Source: an uncultured Litoreibacter sp. (GTDB taxonomy: Bacteria > Pseudomonadota > Alphaproteobacteria > Rhodobacterales > Rhodobacteraceae). From it: a stretch of 64,000 nucleotides of DNA. The notes under the pieces are model-generated. The model had not been told where the DNA came from. It saw nothing but the letters and a program-made list of their open reading frames with translations, and did not search any database. A program made the position numbers and the translations under genes. Location: the NCBI RefSeq assembly GCF_947501785.1, contig NZ_CANMXB010000001.1:2670501-2734500 (forward strand), written 5' to 3'. This document shows positions 27,589 through 35,358 of this stretch, piece by piece. How positions within the stretch are numbered: the stretch's first letter is position 1; each line of letters begins with the position of its first letter.

Positions 27589-28827
27589 TTATCGCTGGGG
27601 GCGCTTTGGGGCATCCACAATGTCCCGGGTTTTGCTCAGCATTTGACACTCACGTTCAGCGCGCGCGCGCGTGCTGTATCGCTTGTAAATTGGGTCGGAC
27701 CGGTCCGACCTGCCATATAGCCCGCCAGACTGGACCCAATACCCGTCTCGATGGAACCAGCGACGGTGAAACAGCGCGGTTCGGCTAAAGACCATCACTG
27801 TGACGGCTGCGTTTCTTGAAATGTGATCACAAGCCGTGGCGAAGAGCCGTTTTTGCAACCGGCGTCGCCCAAAGATCACTTGGTGGCCGCTGTTTTGTGC
27901 GAGCAGGAACGGCAGCAGCTTGCCGACTTTTTTTGGGATTTTGGTCGTAATAGACTCTCTTTTCAGACCGTCCATCACACCGTCATCATATGTTTCAATA
28001 AGACTCTTGACCGCGCCGGGTTCCAGCTCCCCCCGGACCATCAACCGGCACAACCGGTCGCGCTGATGCGCTCGGTACCGGTCAATCCGACCAATGTCCT
28101 GACCGAATTTCTTCAAAAAGTAGGCCCGGCTGGCCCCAATATCAAACAGGGATCGAGGGGCGCGACTCTGGGTGCGGCGCGCACTTTTGGCATAGCCATG
28201 CTGAACCTCTGCATCCGGAACAATCGCCGTCAGCAGCCCCGCCTGTCCGATGCGGACATTCAGGTCAGTCTCGTCCATATAGAAGTGATAACTCTCATCA
28301 AACCCGCCCAGCCGAACCAGAACGTCCCGCCGGAAGGCGCAATTGGTTCCTTGGGTTTTGATTGCGCGGTATTCCGTCCCCTCCAGCAGGGTTGTGCGGG
28401 CCACATCTATTGGTTCCGAGTCCCCAGTTTGCCCGATTGCTTCGGCCTTCCACTGGTAACTGATGCCGTTTCGACCACGAACAAACCCGCCCGCCGCGGC
28501 GACTTCGCCTTGCTTGAACGGAGCGGTGAGCCGCTTAAGCCAGGTCGGTTCCGCTACCGCATCATCATCGATGAAGGCCACAACATCGCCCGCAGCCAAA
28601 GAAATTCCGATGTTTCGGGCCCGGGAAATGTTCGGAATGTCAAATTCGCTGAATTTCACCCGGTCGGTGAGCATTAGCTCGGAAATGACGCGCGAAATTC
28701 CGGCGTCACCGACCAAAACCACTTCGAAATCCATCGCAGTTTGCAATTTGAGCGCCAGGAGGCACTTGCGAAGCTCCTCAGGCCGATGCCGACTGACGAC
28801 AACAACGCTGACGGACGGGGACGTCAT
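27589..28827 (-). CDS. Glycosyltransferase family 2
   Basis: 412-residue GT2 enzyme with an N-terminal GT-A domain: VSVVVVSRHRPEELRKCLLAL, FEVVLVGDAG and the DXD-type VAFIDDDAVAEPTWL near residue 80, then GGFDESYHFYMDETDLNVRI. The C-terminal 180 residues are basic and unassigned. The ATG at 28825-28827 overlaps the kdsB stop by 4 bp (ATGA), so it is coupled to kdsB and may act on a Kdo-containing acceptor (inference). An upstream in-frame start 33 codons earlier lies inside kdsB and is rejected. Confidence 0.87.
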   Translation of the reverse strand: MTSPSVSVVVVSRHRPEELRKCLLALKLQTAMDFEVVLVGDAGISRVISELMLTDRVKFSEFDIPNISRARNIGISLAAGDVVAFIDDDAVAEPTWLKRLTAPFKQGEVAAAGGFVRGRNGISYQWKAEAIGQTGDSEPIDVARTTLLEGTEYRAIKTQGTNCAFRRDVLVRLGGFDESYHFYMDETDLNVRIGQAGLLTAIVPDAEVQHGYAKSARRTQSRAPRSLFDIGASRAYFLKKFGQDIGRIDRYRAHQRDRLCRLMVRGELEPGAVKSLIETYDDGVMDGLKRESITTKIPKKVGKLLPFLLAQNSGHQVIFGRRRLQKRLFATACDHISRNAAVTVMVFSRTALFHRRWFHRDGYWVQSGGLYGRSDRSDPIYKRYSTRARAERECQMLSKTRDIVDAPKRPQR

Positions 28828-29624
28828 TCCACCCCCATATCCCGCATCATTGCTTCGAGCTTGGGGACATCTTCTGGATTGTTCAATTCCCAAAATTGGC
28901 GGTCGCGGGCGTCTACTTCGATGCACAGGACCGAATGGCCATTCTCGAGGAATCGCAGCTGCTCCAACCCTTCCAGATTCTCAAGCGGGCCAGGCGACCA
29001 AGTTGGATAATTCGCCAACGGCTTTGGACGGTACGCGTAGACGCCAACATGGTGAAACACCGGTGTTTCCGCTGCGTTAGAGTATGTTTTTGGTGTAAAC
29101 GGAATAACCTCTTTCGAGAAATAGAGCGCATGGCGATTGCGATCAAAAACCGCCGTGGTGCCGCCAACACGGCCTTCACGCCGGTCATTCAAAAACCCGT
29201 TCAAAGCGGCGCCGTCGGTCTTCAACACAGGGGTTGCGACCATGGCATTCTCGTCAGCGTTCAACCCGTCGACAAGATCTTCGATGAACCAAGCGGGGGT
29301 CAATGGTGCGTCACCCTGCAGGTTAACTACGATGTCATACCCGCCGCCCATCGTCGCGTGGGCTTCTGCGCAGCGCTCTGTTCCATTCGCGCAATCGGGC
29401 GAGGTCATGACGACTTCCGCTCCAAATGCTTCCGAGGCCTCTTTGATGCGCGTGTCATCCGTCGCCACAACCACGCGGTCGATGCCGGAAACGCTCATCG
29501 CGGCCCGCCAAGACCGCTCAATGAGCGTCTGCGGCTTTCCTGAGGATCCGGTCAGCGGCACCAGCGGCTTGCCGGGATATCTCGTAGACGCAAACCGCGC
29601 CGGGATTATGATTGCGACTGACAT
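28824..29624 (-). CDS. kdsB: 3-deoxy-manno-octulosonate cytidylyltransferase (CMP-Kdo synthetase)
   Basis: 266-residue enzyme activating Kdo as CMP-Kdo for lipid A core or capsule. The N-terminal PARFASTRYPGKPLVPL (residues 8-24) is the CTP-binding signature, VVNLQGDAPLTP contains the metal-binding Asp, and VGVYAYRPK is conserved. It overlaps cysQ by 1 bp upstream and the GT2 gene by 4 bp downstream, so cysQ-kdsB-GT2 form a tight unit. kdsD is at 16-17 kb. Confidence 0.95.
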   Translation of the reverse strand: MSVAIIIPARFASTRYPGKPLVPLTGSSGKPQTLIERSWRAAMSVSGIDRVVVATDDTRIKEASEAFGAEVVMTSPDCANGTERCAEAHATMGGGYDIVVNLQGDAPLTPAWFIEDLVDGLNADENAMVATPVLKTDGAALNGFLNDRREGRVGGTTAVFDRNRHALYFSKEVIPFTPKTYSNAAETPVFHHVGVYAYRPKPLANYPTWSPGPLENLEGLEQLRFLENGHSVLCIEVDARDRQFWELNNPEDVPKLEAMMRDMGVE

Positions 29625-30421
29625 CAGGCTGATTTCAACGAGACGCCGGGCGCGTAGGCGATGAAAAACGGGTTCTCGTAGATCGGCTTGCCGTAGGTGA
29701 ACGGTGTGTGGTCGTCAAAGCGGACAACCATGCCACCGGCACCGCGCAGCACCGCGTCACCAGCGGCGGTGTCCCATTCCATGGTGCGCCCCAGACGTGG
29801 GTAAAGATCAGCTTCTCCTGTGGCCACCAGGCAGAATTTCAAGGAAGAGCCCGCGCCGGTCATGTCGGCCACGTCATACTTGTTGATATAGTCGTCCGTC
29901 GCCTGATCCCGATGCGACTTGGATGCAACGACGACAAGGGAGGAATTGTCGGGCGTTTTGACCGAAATAGGCCTTGTTAGACCCTGTTTTGAAACATCAA
30001 ACGGCCCTTTTTCCTCGACAGATACGCCGTCGGCGTCAGTAAAGAACAGCCGCCCCTTCGCGGGGGCGTACACAACGCCCCTTGTCGGCGTGCCGTTTTC
30101 GACCAGGGCGATATTCACGGTAAAATCGCCGCGCCGCTTGATGAATTCTTTGGTGCCATCCAGCGGGTCCACGATGATGAAGTCCTTGGCGCTCTCAGTA
30201 TGGCTGGCGGCCTGCTCTTCCGTGACCACCAGAATGTCGGGAAACGCGGCGGCCAACCCGGCAGAGATATGCGCGTCAGCGGCCTCATCTGCAGCGGTTA
30301 CCGGGCTATCATCCGACTTCGATTTCACCTCGAAATCGTCTGCGTTGTAGATGTCCATGATGATGTCGCCGGCTTCCAGCGCGAGTGTGCGAAACACCGT
30401 TGCCATCTTGTTATAGTCCAT
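29624..30421 (-). CDS. cysQ: 3'(2'),5'-bisphosphate nucleotidase CysQ
   Basis: 265-residue Li-sensitive phosphatase of the inositol monophosphatase superfamily. It hydrolyses PAP, the product left after sulfotransferases use PAPS or after PAPS reduction. Motif VTAADEAADAHI and VTEEQ bind metal, IIVDPLDGTKEFIKR (about residue 85) is the signature, and EWDTAAGDAVLRGAGG (about 215) the second motif. It heads the leftward cysQ-kdsB-GT2 unit, whose 5' end faces the ABC permease. Placement in a glycan block with a sulfotransferase suggests PAP clearance during sulfation, besides its general role in sulfur assimilation. Confidence 0.95.
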   Translation of the reverse strand: MDYNKMATVFRTLALEAGDIIMDIYNADDFEVKSKSDDSPVTAADEAADAHISAGLAAAFPDILVVTEEQAASHTESAKDFIIVDPLDGTKEFIKRRGDFTVNIALVENGTPTRGVVYAPAKGRLFFTDADGVSVEEKGPFDVSKQGLTRPISVKTPDNSSLVVVASKSHRDQATDDYINKYDVADMTGAGSSLKFCLVATGEADLYPRLGRTMEWDTAAGDAVLRGAGGMVVRFDDHTPFTYGKPIYENPFFIAYAPGVSLKSA

Positions 30422-30540
30422 CGCCGCTCTCCTGCTCGTGTATTGCGCGCCTCAGTTGCCCTTCTTATGCTGCGTCGCTAACGGAACGGCAAGTTTTCTG
30501 GCGCTATGATCAGGCACCGTTCGCATTAGGCAGACGCACC

Positions 30541-31362
30541 ATGTTCAGAACCGAAGAGAGAAATACCCATTTCCGCTCAGCCCTTGGCTTGGCGGAGCTG
30601 ATCTATTTCTCCACGGTCCGGCAGGTGCGCAAAACGCATCGCAACGCGTTCATCGGGCTGTTTACCAACATAATGCAAACCGTGGTCTTTGTGGCCGCGT
30701 TCTATCTGATGTTTTCGGTTCTGGGCATCCGCGGCAGCGCCATTCGCGGCGATTTCATCCTGTACCTGCTGTCAGGTATTTTTCTGTTTCTGACACACAC
30801 CAAAGCGGTCGGTGCAATCATGGGGTCGGAAGGCCCGACTTCGGCTATGATGAAACACGCGCCCATGAACACCGCAATTGCCATCACATCGTCGGCGCTG
30901 TCGTCGCTGTACATTCAGGTCCTGTCGGCCGCGGTGATCTTGTTTGTGGTCCACGTGGTCTGGCACCCGATTGAGATCTTCAAACCAATCCCCACCATTG
31001 GCATGTTCCTTCTCGCGTGGTTTTCCGGCGTCGCCGTGGGCATGGTCTTTCTTGCGATGAAACCGTGGCTGCCTGGCTTCGCCAGCACGTTGGCGATGGT
31101 GTATAGCCGGGCCAACATGATTGCGTCCGGCAAGATGTTCGTGGCCAATGCGATGCCGGGCTACATTCTGGCGTTCTTTGATTGGAACCCGCTGTTTCAT
31201 TGCATCGATCAGGCGCGCGGTTTTGCGTTCATCAACTACAATCCGCATTTCAGCTCGATCAGTTACCCGCTGACAGTTTCGGCTGTGCTGATCATGATCG
31301 GGTTGATGGGCGAATTTTACACTCGCAAAAACGCGTCGCTCAGCTGGTCGGCTGGCCGCTAG
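30541..31362 (+). CDS. ABC-2 type polysaccharide export permease (KpsM-like)
   Basis: 273-residue membrane protein with about six hydrophobic helices and the ABC-2 polysaccharide-exporter pattern. This includes an amphipathic N-terminus and LYLLSGIFLFLTHTKAVG around residue 80, and a C-terminal NPLFHCIDQARGFAFINYNP block typical of KpsM/Wzm-type permeases. No ATPase partner (KpsT/Wzt) or outer-membrane exporter is in this window, so it must pair with one encoded elsewhere. The start is set at ATG 30541, just after a 119-bp gap from the divergent cysQ. Its stop overlaps the stop of alkB in CTAG. Confidence 0.8.
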   Translation: MFRTEERNTHFRSALGLAELIYFSTVRQVRKTHRNAFIGLFTNIMQTVVFVAAFYLMFSVLGIRGSAIRGDFILYLLSGIFLFLTHTKAVGAIMGSEGPTSAMMKHAPMNTAIAITSSALSSLYIQVLSAAVILFVVHVVWHPIEIFKPIPTIGMFLLAWFSGVAVGMVFLAMKPWLPGFASTLAMVYSRANMIASGKMFVANAMPGYILAFFDWNPLFHCIDQARGFAFINYNPHFSSISYPLTVSAVLIMIGLMGEFYTRKNASLSWSAGR

Positions 31363-31964
31363 TCCACCACACGCAAGGTCAGGTTCAGCCGCCCGCCATG
31401 GGCCAGCAATGGGGATGAACCAAACTTGATCCGGTCAATCCCGTGATAGGCAAGACGGGCAGGGCCACCCATCACCACGACATCCCCTGATCGTAGCCAG
31501 ATGCTTTCGGTTTTGCCGCCGCGCGTCGGGTTGCCCATCCGGAACAGCGCATCATCCCCGAGGGAGACAGACACAACCGGCCACTCAAAGCTGTGTTCGT
31601 CCTTGTCCTGATGCATCCCCATTTTTGTGGCCTCGGCGTAGTAATTCATCAAACAGCTATCGGGCAGCCGATCTACGCCGGCAACCGCGCGCCAGATCGA
31701 CAACACGCTTTCGGGAATAGCCGGCCAAGGTCTGCCGTTCGGATGCAACGGCTCGTACCGGTAGCCCTGACGATCCGTAATCCAACCTTTTGAACCCAGC
31801 GAAGTCATCCGCACCGACATCTTCTTGCCGCTTGGCGTTACCGGTTGGAACATTGGGGTCTTCAGGCTCAGTTCTCTCAGCTCATGCACCAAATCCTGCT
31901 GGTCGGACGGGGACAAAAAGCCCTCAAAAATGTAGAAGCCGCGGATGGTCAGATTTGGGGTCAT
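31359..31964 (-). CDS. alkB: Alpha-ketoglutarate-dependent DNA dioxygenase AlkB
   Basis: Fe(II)/2-oxoglutarate dioxygenase that repairs alkylated bases such as 1-methyladenine. The iron ligands are HQDKDE (H and D) and the later His in LAYHGIDR. The RLNLTLRV tail holds the Arg that binds 2-oxoglutarate, and NYYAEATKMGMHQDKDE is the nucleotide-recognition region. I place the start at ATG 31964 (MTPNLTIRG, 201 residues). In-frame candidates at 32012 and 32024, or a GTG at 32060, would extend it; the last falls on the -35 of the dnaK promoter. No start has a strong ribosome binding site. The gene is divergent from dnaK. Confidence 0.88.
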   Translation of the reverse strand: MTPNLTIRGFYIFEGFLSPSDQQDLVHELRELSLKTPMFQPVTPSGKKMSVRMTSLGSKGWITDRQGYRYEPLHPNGRPWPAIPESVLSIWRAVAGVDRLPDSCLMNYYAEATKMGMHQDKDEHSFEWPVVSVSLGDDALFRMGNPTRGGKTESIWLRSGDVVVMGGPARLAYHGIDRIKFGSSPLLAHGGRLNLTLRVVD

Positions 31965-32050
31965 GGAGGCATAGAAGCCACAACCGCGACCTGCCTCAAG
32001 GAAATTGGGCATTTTATGAGTCATTTCAGCAGATTCCGGGGTGTCATCGC

Positions 32051-32082
32051 CTTGCAGCACCCAAACCCCGTCCTTATATACC
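32051..32082 (+). promoter_or_regulatory. RpoH (sigma-32) type promoter of dnaK
   Basis: CTTG (32051-32054), 18 bp, then CTTATATACC (32073-32082). This matches the alphaproteobacterial heat-shock consensus CTTG-N17/18-CYTATNTNNG at every specified base but the last. It gives a leader of about 100 nt before dnaK. Confidence 0.65.
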
Positions 32083-32191
32083 CACCGAACTCCGATAGGG
32101 GAGCGATCCCCGGTTCATTGGGATTGGAGGGCAGGGGCCATAACGGGTCTGTCTTCCGCAACATCGCCGCAAGTAAGAAGGACCTGCATCT

Positions 32192-34120
32192 ATGGCCAAA
32201 GTCATTGGTATTGACCTCGGAACAACAAACTCCTGCGTAGCAATCATGGACGGCTCGCAGCCTCGCGTTATCGAAAACGCTGAAGGCGCGCGCACGACGC
32301 CCTCGATCGTCGCCTTCACCGACAGCGAACGTCTGGTTGGCCAAGCCGCCAAACGCCAAGCCGTGACCAACCCCACAAACACTGTCTTCGCCGTCAAACG
32401 CCTGATTGGTCGTCGCTTTGACGACAAGGATCTGGCCAAAGACAAGAAGAACATGCCGTTTGAGATCATCAATGGCGGCAACGGCGACGCATGGGTCGAA
32501 GCCGGTGGCGACAAGTATTCGCCTGCTCAGGTTTCTGCGTTCATCCTGCAAAAGATGAAAGAGACCGCTGAAAGCTATCTCGGCGAAGACGTGACCCAAG
32601 CGGTCATCACCGTGCCTGCCTATTTCAACGACGCCCAGCGTCAGGCCACCAAAGACGCCGGCAAGATCGCCGGTCTGGAAGTGCTGCGCATCATCAACGA
32701 GCCGACGGCGGCGGCACTTGCCTATGGCCTCGACAAAAAAGAAACGAAAACCATCGCGGTCTATGACCTCGGTGGCGGTACGTTCGATATCACCATTCTG
32801 GAAATCGACGACGGCCTGTTCGAAGTGAAATCCACCAACGGCGACACGTTCCTCGGCGGTGAAGACTTTGACATGCGCATTGTGTCTTACCTGGCCGACG
32901 AGTTCAAAAAAGAGAACGGCGTCGACCTGACCAAAGACAAGATGGCGCTGCAACGTCTGAAAGAGGCGGCGGAAAAAGCGAAGATCGAACTGTCGTCTTC
33001 GCAGCAAACCGAAATCAACCAGCCGTTTATCTCCATGGACCCGAACGGCGGCCAGCCGCTGCACATGGTGATGAAGCTGACCCGCTCAAAACTGGAAAGC
33101 CTCGTTGGCGACCTGATCAAGAACTCGATCAAACCATGTAAAGAAGCGCTGAAAGATGCGGGCCTTTCCATGAACGACATCGACGAGATTGTGCTTGTGG
33201 GTGGTATGACCCGTATGCCGAAAGTCGTGGAAGAGGTGTCCAAGTTCTTCGGCAAAGAGCCGAACAAAGGCGTGAACCCGGACGAAGTGGTTGCCATGGG
33301 CGCGGCTGTGCAAGCTGGTGTTCTGCAAGGTGACGTCAAGGACGTGGTTCTGCTGGACGTGACCCCGCTGTCGCTGGGCATCGAAACCTTGGGTGGCGTG
33401 TTCACCCGCCTGATCGACCGCAACACAACGATCCCGACGAAGAAGTCGCAAATCTTCTCGACCGCTGAGGACAACCAAAACGCGGTGACGATCCGCGTGT
33501 TCCAGGGTGAGCGTGAGATGGCTGCTGACAACAAGATCCTCGGCCAGTTCAACCTGGAAGAGATCCCGCCGGCACCTCGCGGCCTTCCACAGATCGAAGT
33601 GACCTTCGACATCGACGCCAACGGCATCGTGTCGGTCGGCGCCAAAGACAAAGGCACCGGCAAAGAGCAAGCGATCACGATCCAGGCCTCCGGCGGCCTG
33701 TCCGATGAGGACATCGAACAAATGGTCAAAGACGCCGAGGCGAATGCCGAGGCCGACGCCGAGAAGAAGGAGCTGGTGGAAGCAAACAACCAGGCTGAAA
33801 GCCTGATCCACTCGACCAAGAAAGCCATGGAAGACCACGGCGACAAGGTCGACGGCTCCACCATTGAAGCGATCGAGCTTGCGATGAAAGCTTTGGAAGA
33901 AGCCGTTGAAACACAAGACGCCGGCAAGATCAAAGGCGGCATCCAGAACCTGACGGAAGCATCGATGAAACTTGGCGAAGCTATCTACAAGGCAAGCCAG
34001 GACGAAGCCGCTGCGCAACCTGACCCGGATGCAGAGCCTGACGACACGCCACGCGGTGTGGATGACGACATCGTCGACGCCGACTTCGAAGACCTGGACG
34101 ACGAAGACAAGCGCTCGTGA
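32192..34120 (+). CDS. dnaK: Molecular chaperone DnaK (Hsp70)
   Basis: 642-residue Hsp70. The ATPase domain begins [16 protein letters not shown] and contains [15 protein letters not shown] and [13 protein letters not shown]. The substrate-binding domain follows around residue 390, ending in an acidic lid tail ([27 protein letters not shown]). It folds proteins with DnaJ and GrpE, both in this window, and in alphaproteobacteria also controls RpoH. A strong RpoH-type promoter lies about 110 bp upstream. dnaJ follows after a 77-bp gap containing a hairpin. Confidence 0.99.
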   Translation: MAKVIGIDLGTTNSCVAIMDGSQPRVIENAEGARTTPSIVAFTDSERLVGQAAKRQAVTNPTNTVFAVKRLIGRRFDDKDLAKDKKNMPFEIINGGNGDAWVEAGGDKYSPAQVSAFILQKMKETAESYLGEDVTQAVITVPAYFNDAQRQATKDAGKIAGLEVLRIINEPTAAALAYGLDKKETKTIAVYDLGGGTFDITILEIDDGLFEVKSTNGDTFLGGEDFDMRIVSYLADEFKKENGVDLTKDKMALQRLKEAAEKAKIELSSSQQTEINQPFISMDPNGGQPLHMVMKLTRSKLESLVGDLIKNSIKPCKEALKDAGLSMNDIDEIVLVGGMTRMPKVVEEVSKFFGKEPNKGVNPDEVVAMGAAVQAGVLQGDVKDVVLLDVTPLSLGIETLGGVFTRLIDRNTTIPTKKSQIFSTAEDNQNAVTIRVFQGEREMAADNKILGQFNLEEIPPAPRGLPQIEVTFDIDANGIVSVGAKDKGTGKEQAITIQASGGLSDEDIEQMVKDAEANAEADAEKKELVEANNQAESLIHSTKKAMEDHGDKVDGSTIEAIELAMKALEEAVETQDAGKIKGGIQNLTEASMKLGEAIYKASQDEAAAQPDPDAEPDDTPRGVDDDIVDADFEDLDDEDKRS

Positions 34121-34144
34121 TCGCGGAATACCTGAACCACGTGA

Positions 34145-34169
34145 GACCGGCCCAGTAATGCGGCCGGTC
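34145..34169 (+). terminator. Stem-loop between dnaK and dnaJ (likely attenuator)
   Basis: Perfect 8-bp inverted repeat GACCGGCC (34145-34152) / GGCCGGTC (34162-34169) with a 9-nt loop, followed by TTGCGGTTTTC. The weak U-tract suggests partial termination or mRNA 3'-end protection that would make dnaK transcripts more abundant than dnaJ. Confidence 0.6.
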
Positions 34170-34197
34170 TTGCGGTTTTCAGGGGAGACCTAAATTT

Positions 34198-35334
34198 ATG
34201 TCAAAACGTGACTATTACGATGTGCTCGGTGTCGCCAAAGGCGCGTCTGCAGACGAGCTGAAGAAAGCTTATCGCCAAAAGGCGAAGGAGCTGCACCCTG
34301 ATCGCAACAGCGACAACCCCAAGGCCGAAGAGCAGTTCAAAGAAGCCAACGAGGCTTATGAAGTTCTGAAAGACGCCGACAAAAAAGCAGCCTATGACCG
34401 CTACGGCCACGCCGCATTCGAAGGCGGAATGGGCGGCGGCGGGCAGCGCGGCCCCGGTGGTGGTGATTTTTCCAGCGCGTTCTCGGACGTGTTCGAAGAC
34501 CTGTTCGGCGACTTTATGGGCGGCGGGCGCGGCGGCGGACGTCAACGCGCCGCACGCGGGTCCGACCTGCGCTACAACCTGCGCATCGATTTGGAAGAAG
34601 CCTATAACGGCCTGCAAAAAGCAATCACCGTGCCCACATCCGTGTCCTGTTCGTCCTGCGACGGCAGCGGTGCGGAGGGTGGCGCGGAACCACAAGCCTG
34701 CCCAACCTGTTCCGGCATGGGCAAGGTCCGCGCGCAGCAAGGTTTCTTCACGGTGGAACGGACATGTCCCACATGTTCCGGCGCTGGCCAGATCATCAAG
34801 AATCCATGCAAAACCTGTGGCGGGGCAGGGCGGGAGCAGAAAGAACGCTCCCTCTCGGTTAACATTCCGGCAGGTGTTGAAACTGGCACCCGCATCCGTC
34901 TGGCCGGTGAAGGCGAGGCCGGAATGCGCGGTGGGCCAACCGGTGATCTGTATATCTTCATCGAAGTTAAGGAGCACGACCTGTTCCAACGCGACGGTGT
35001 CGATCTGTTCTGCCGCGTGCCTGTCTCGATGACGACTGCCGCCATTGGCGGTGACGTTGAGGTGCCGACAATTGACGGCGGCCGTTCCCGCGTCAAAGTC
35101 CCCGGCGGCAGTCAATCTGGTCGCCAAATGCGCCTGCGCTCGAAAGGCATGCCCGCCCTGCGGGGCGGCGGCTCCGGCGATATGTTCATCGAACTTGCGG
35201 TTGAAACTCCGGTCAATCTGACCGGTAAGCAGAAAGAACTGCTGCGCGAATTTGAAAAGCTCAGCGAAGAGAACAATCCCGAACTTTCCGGCTTCTTCAA
35301 GAAGGTCAAATCCTTCTGGGATGGATCAGCGTAG
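34198..35334 (+). CDS. dnaJ: Chaperone protein DnaJ (Hsp40)
   Basis: 378-residue class A J-protein. The J domain (1-70) holds the HPD motif (LHPDRN), then a Gly-rich linker (about 75-115). Four CxxCxGxG zinc-finger repeats (about 145-215: [32 protein letters not shown]) and a C-terminal substrate domain complete it. It stimulates DnaK ATPase and delivers clients. Cotranscribed with dnaK through a hairpin. Confidence 0.98.
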   Translation: MSKRDYYDVLGVAKGASADELKKAYRQKAKELHPDRNSDNPKAEEQFKEANEAYEVLKDADKKAAYDRYGHAAFEGGMGGGGQRGPGGGDFSSAFSDVFEDLFGDFMGGGRGGGRQRAARGSDLRYNLRIDLEEAYNGLQKAITVPTSVSCSSCDGSGAEGGAEPQACPTCSGMGKVRAQQGFFTVERTCPTCSGAGQIIKNPCKTCGGAGREQKERSLSVNIPAGVETGTRIRLAGEGEAGMRGGPTGDLYIFIEVKEHDLFQRDGVDLFCRVPVSMTTAAIGGDVEVPTIDGGRSRVKVPGGSQSGRQMRLRSKGMPALRGGGSGDMFIELAVETPVNLTGKQKELLREFEKLSEENNPELSGFFKKVKSFWDGSA

Positions 35335-35352
35335 GGCGGGGTTAACCCCGCC
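35335..35352. terminator. Palindromic terminator between dnaJ and maeB
   Basis: Perfect 18-bp palindrome GGCGGGGTTAACCCCGCC one base after the dnaJ stop, 6 bp from the convergent maeB stop. It can form a GC-rich hairpin on either strand and so can end both transcripts, though long U-tracts are lacking. Confidence 0.6.
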
Positions 35353-35358
35353 TTACCG

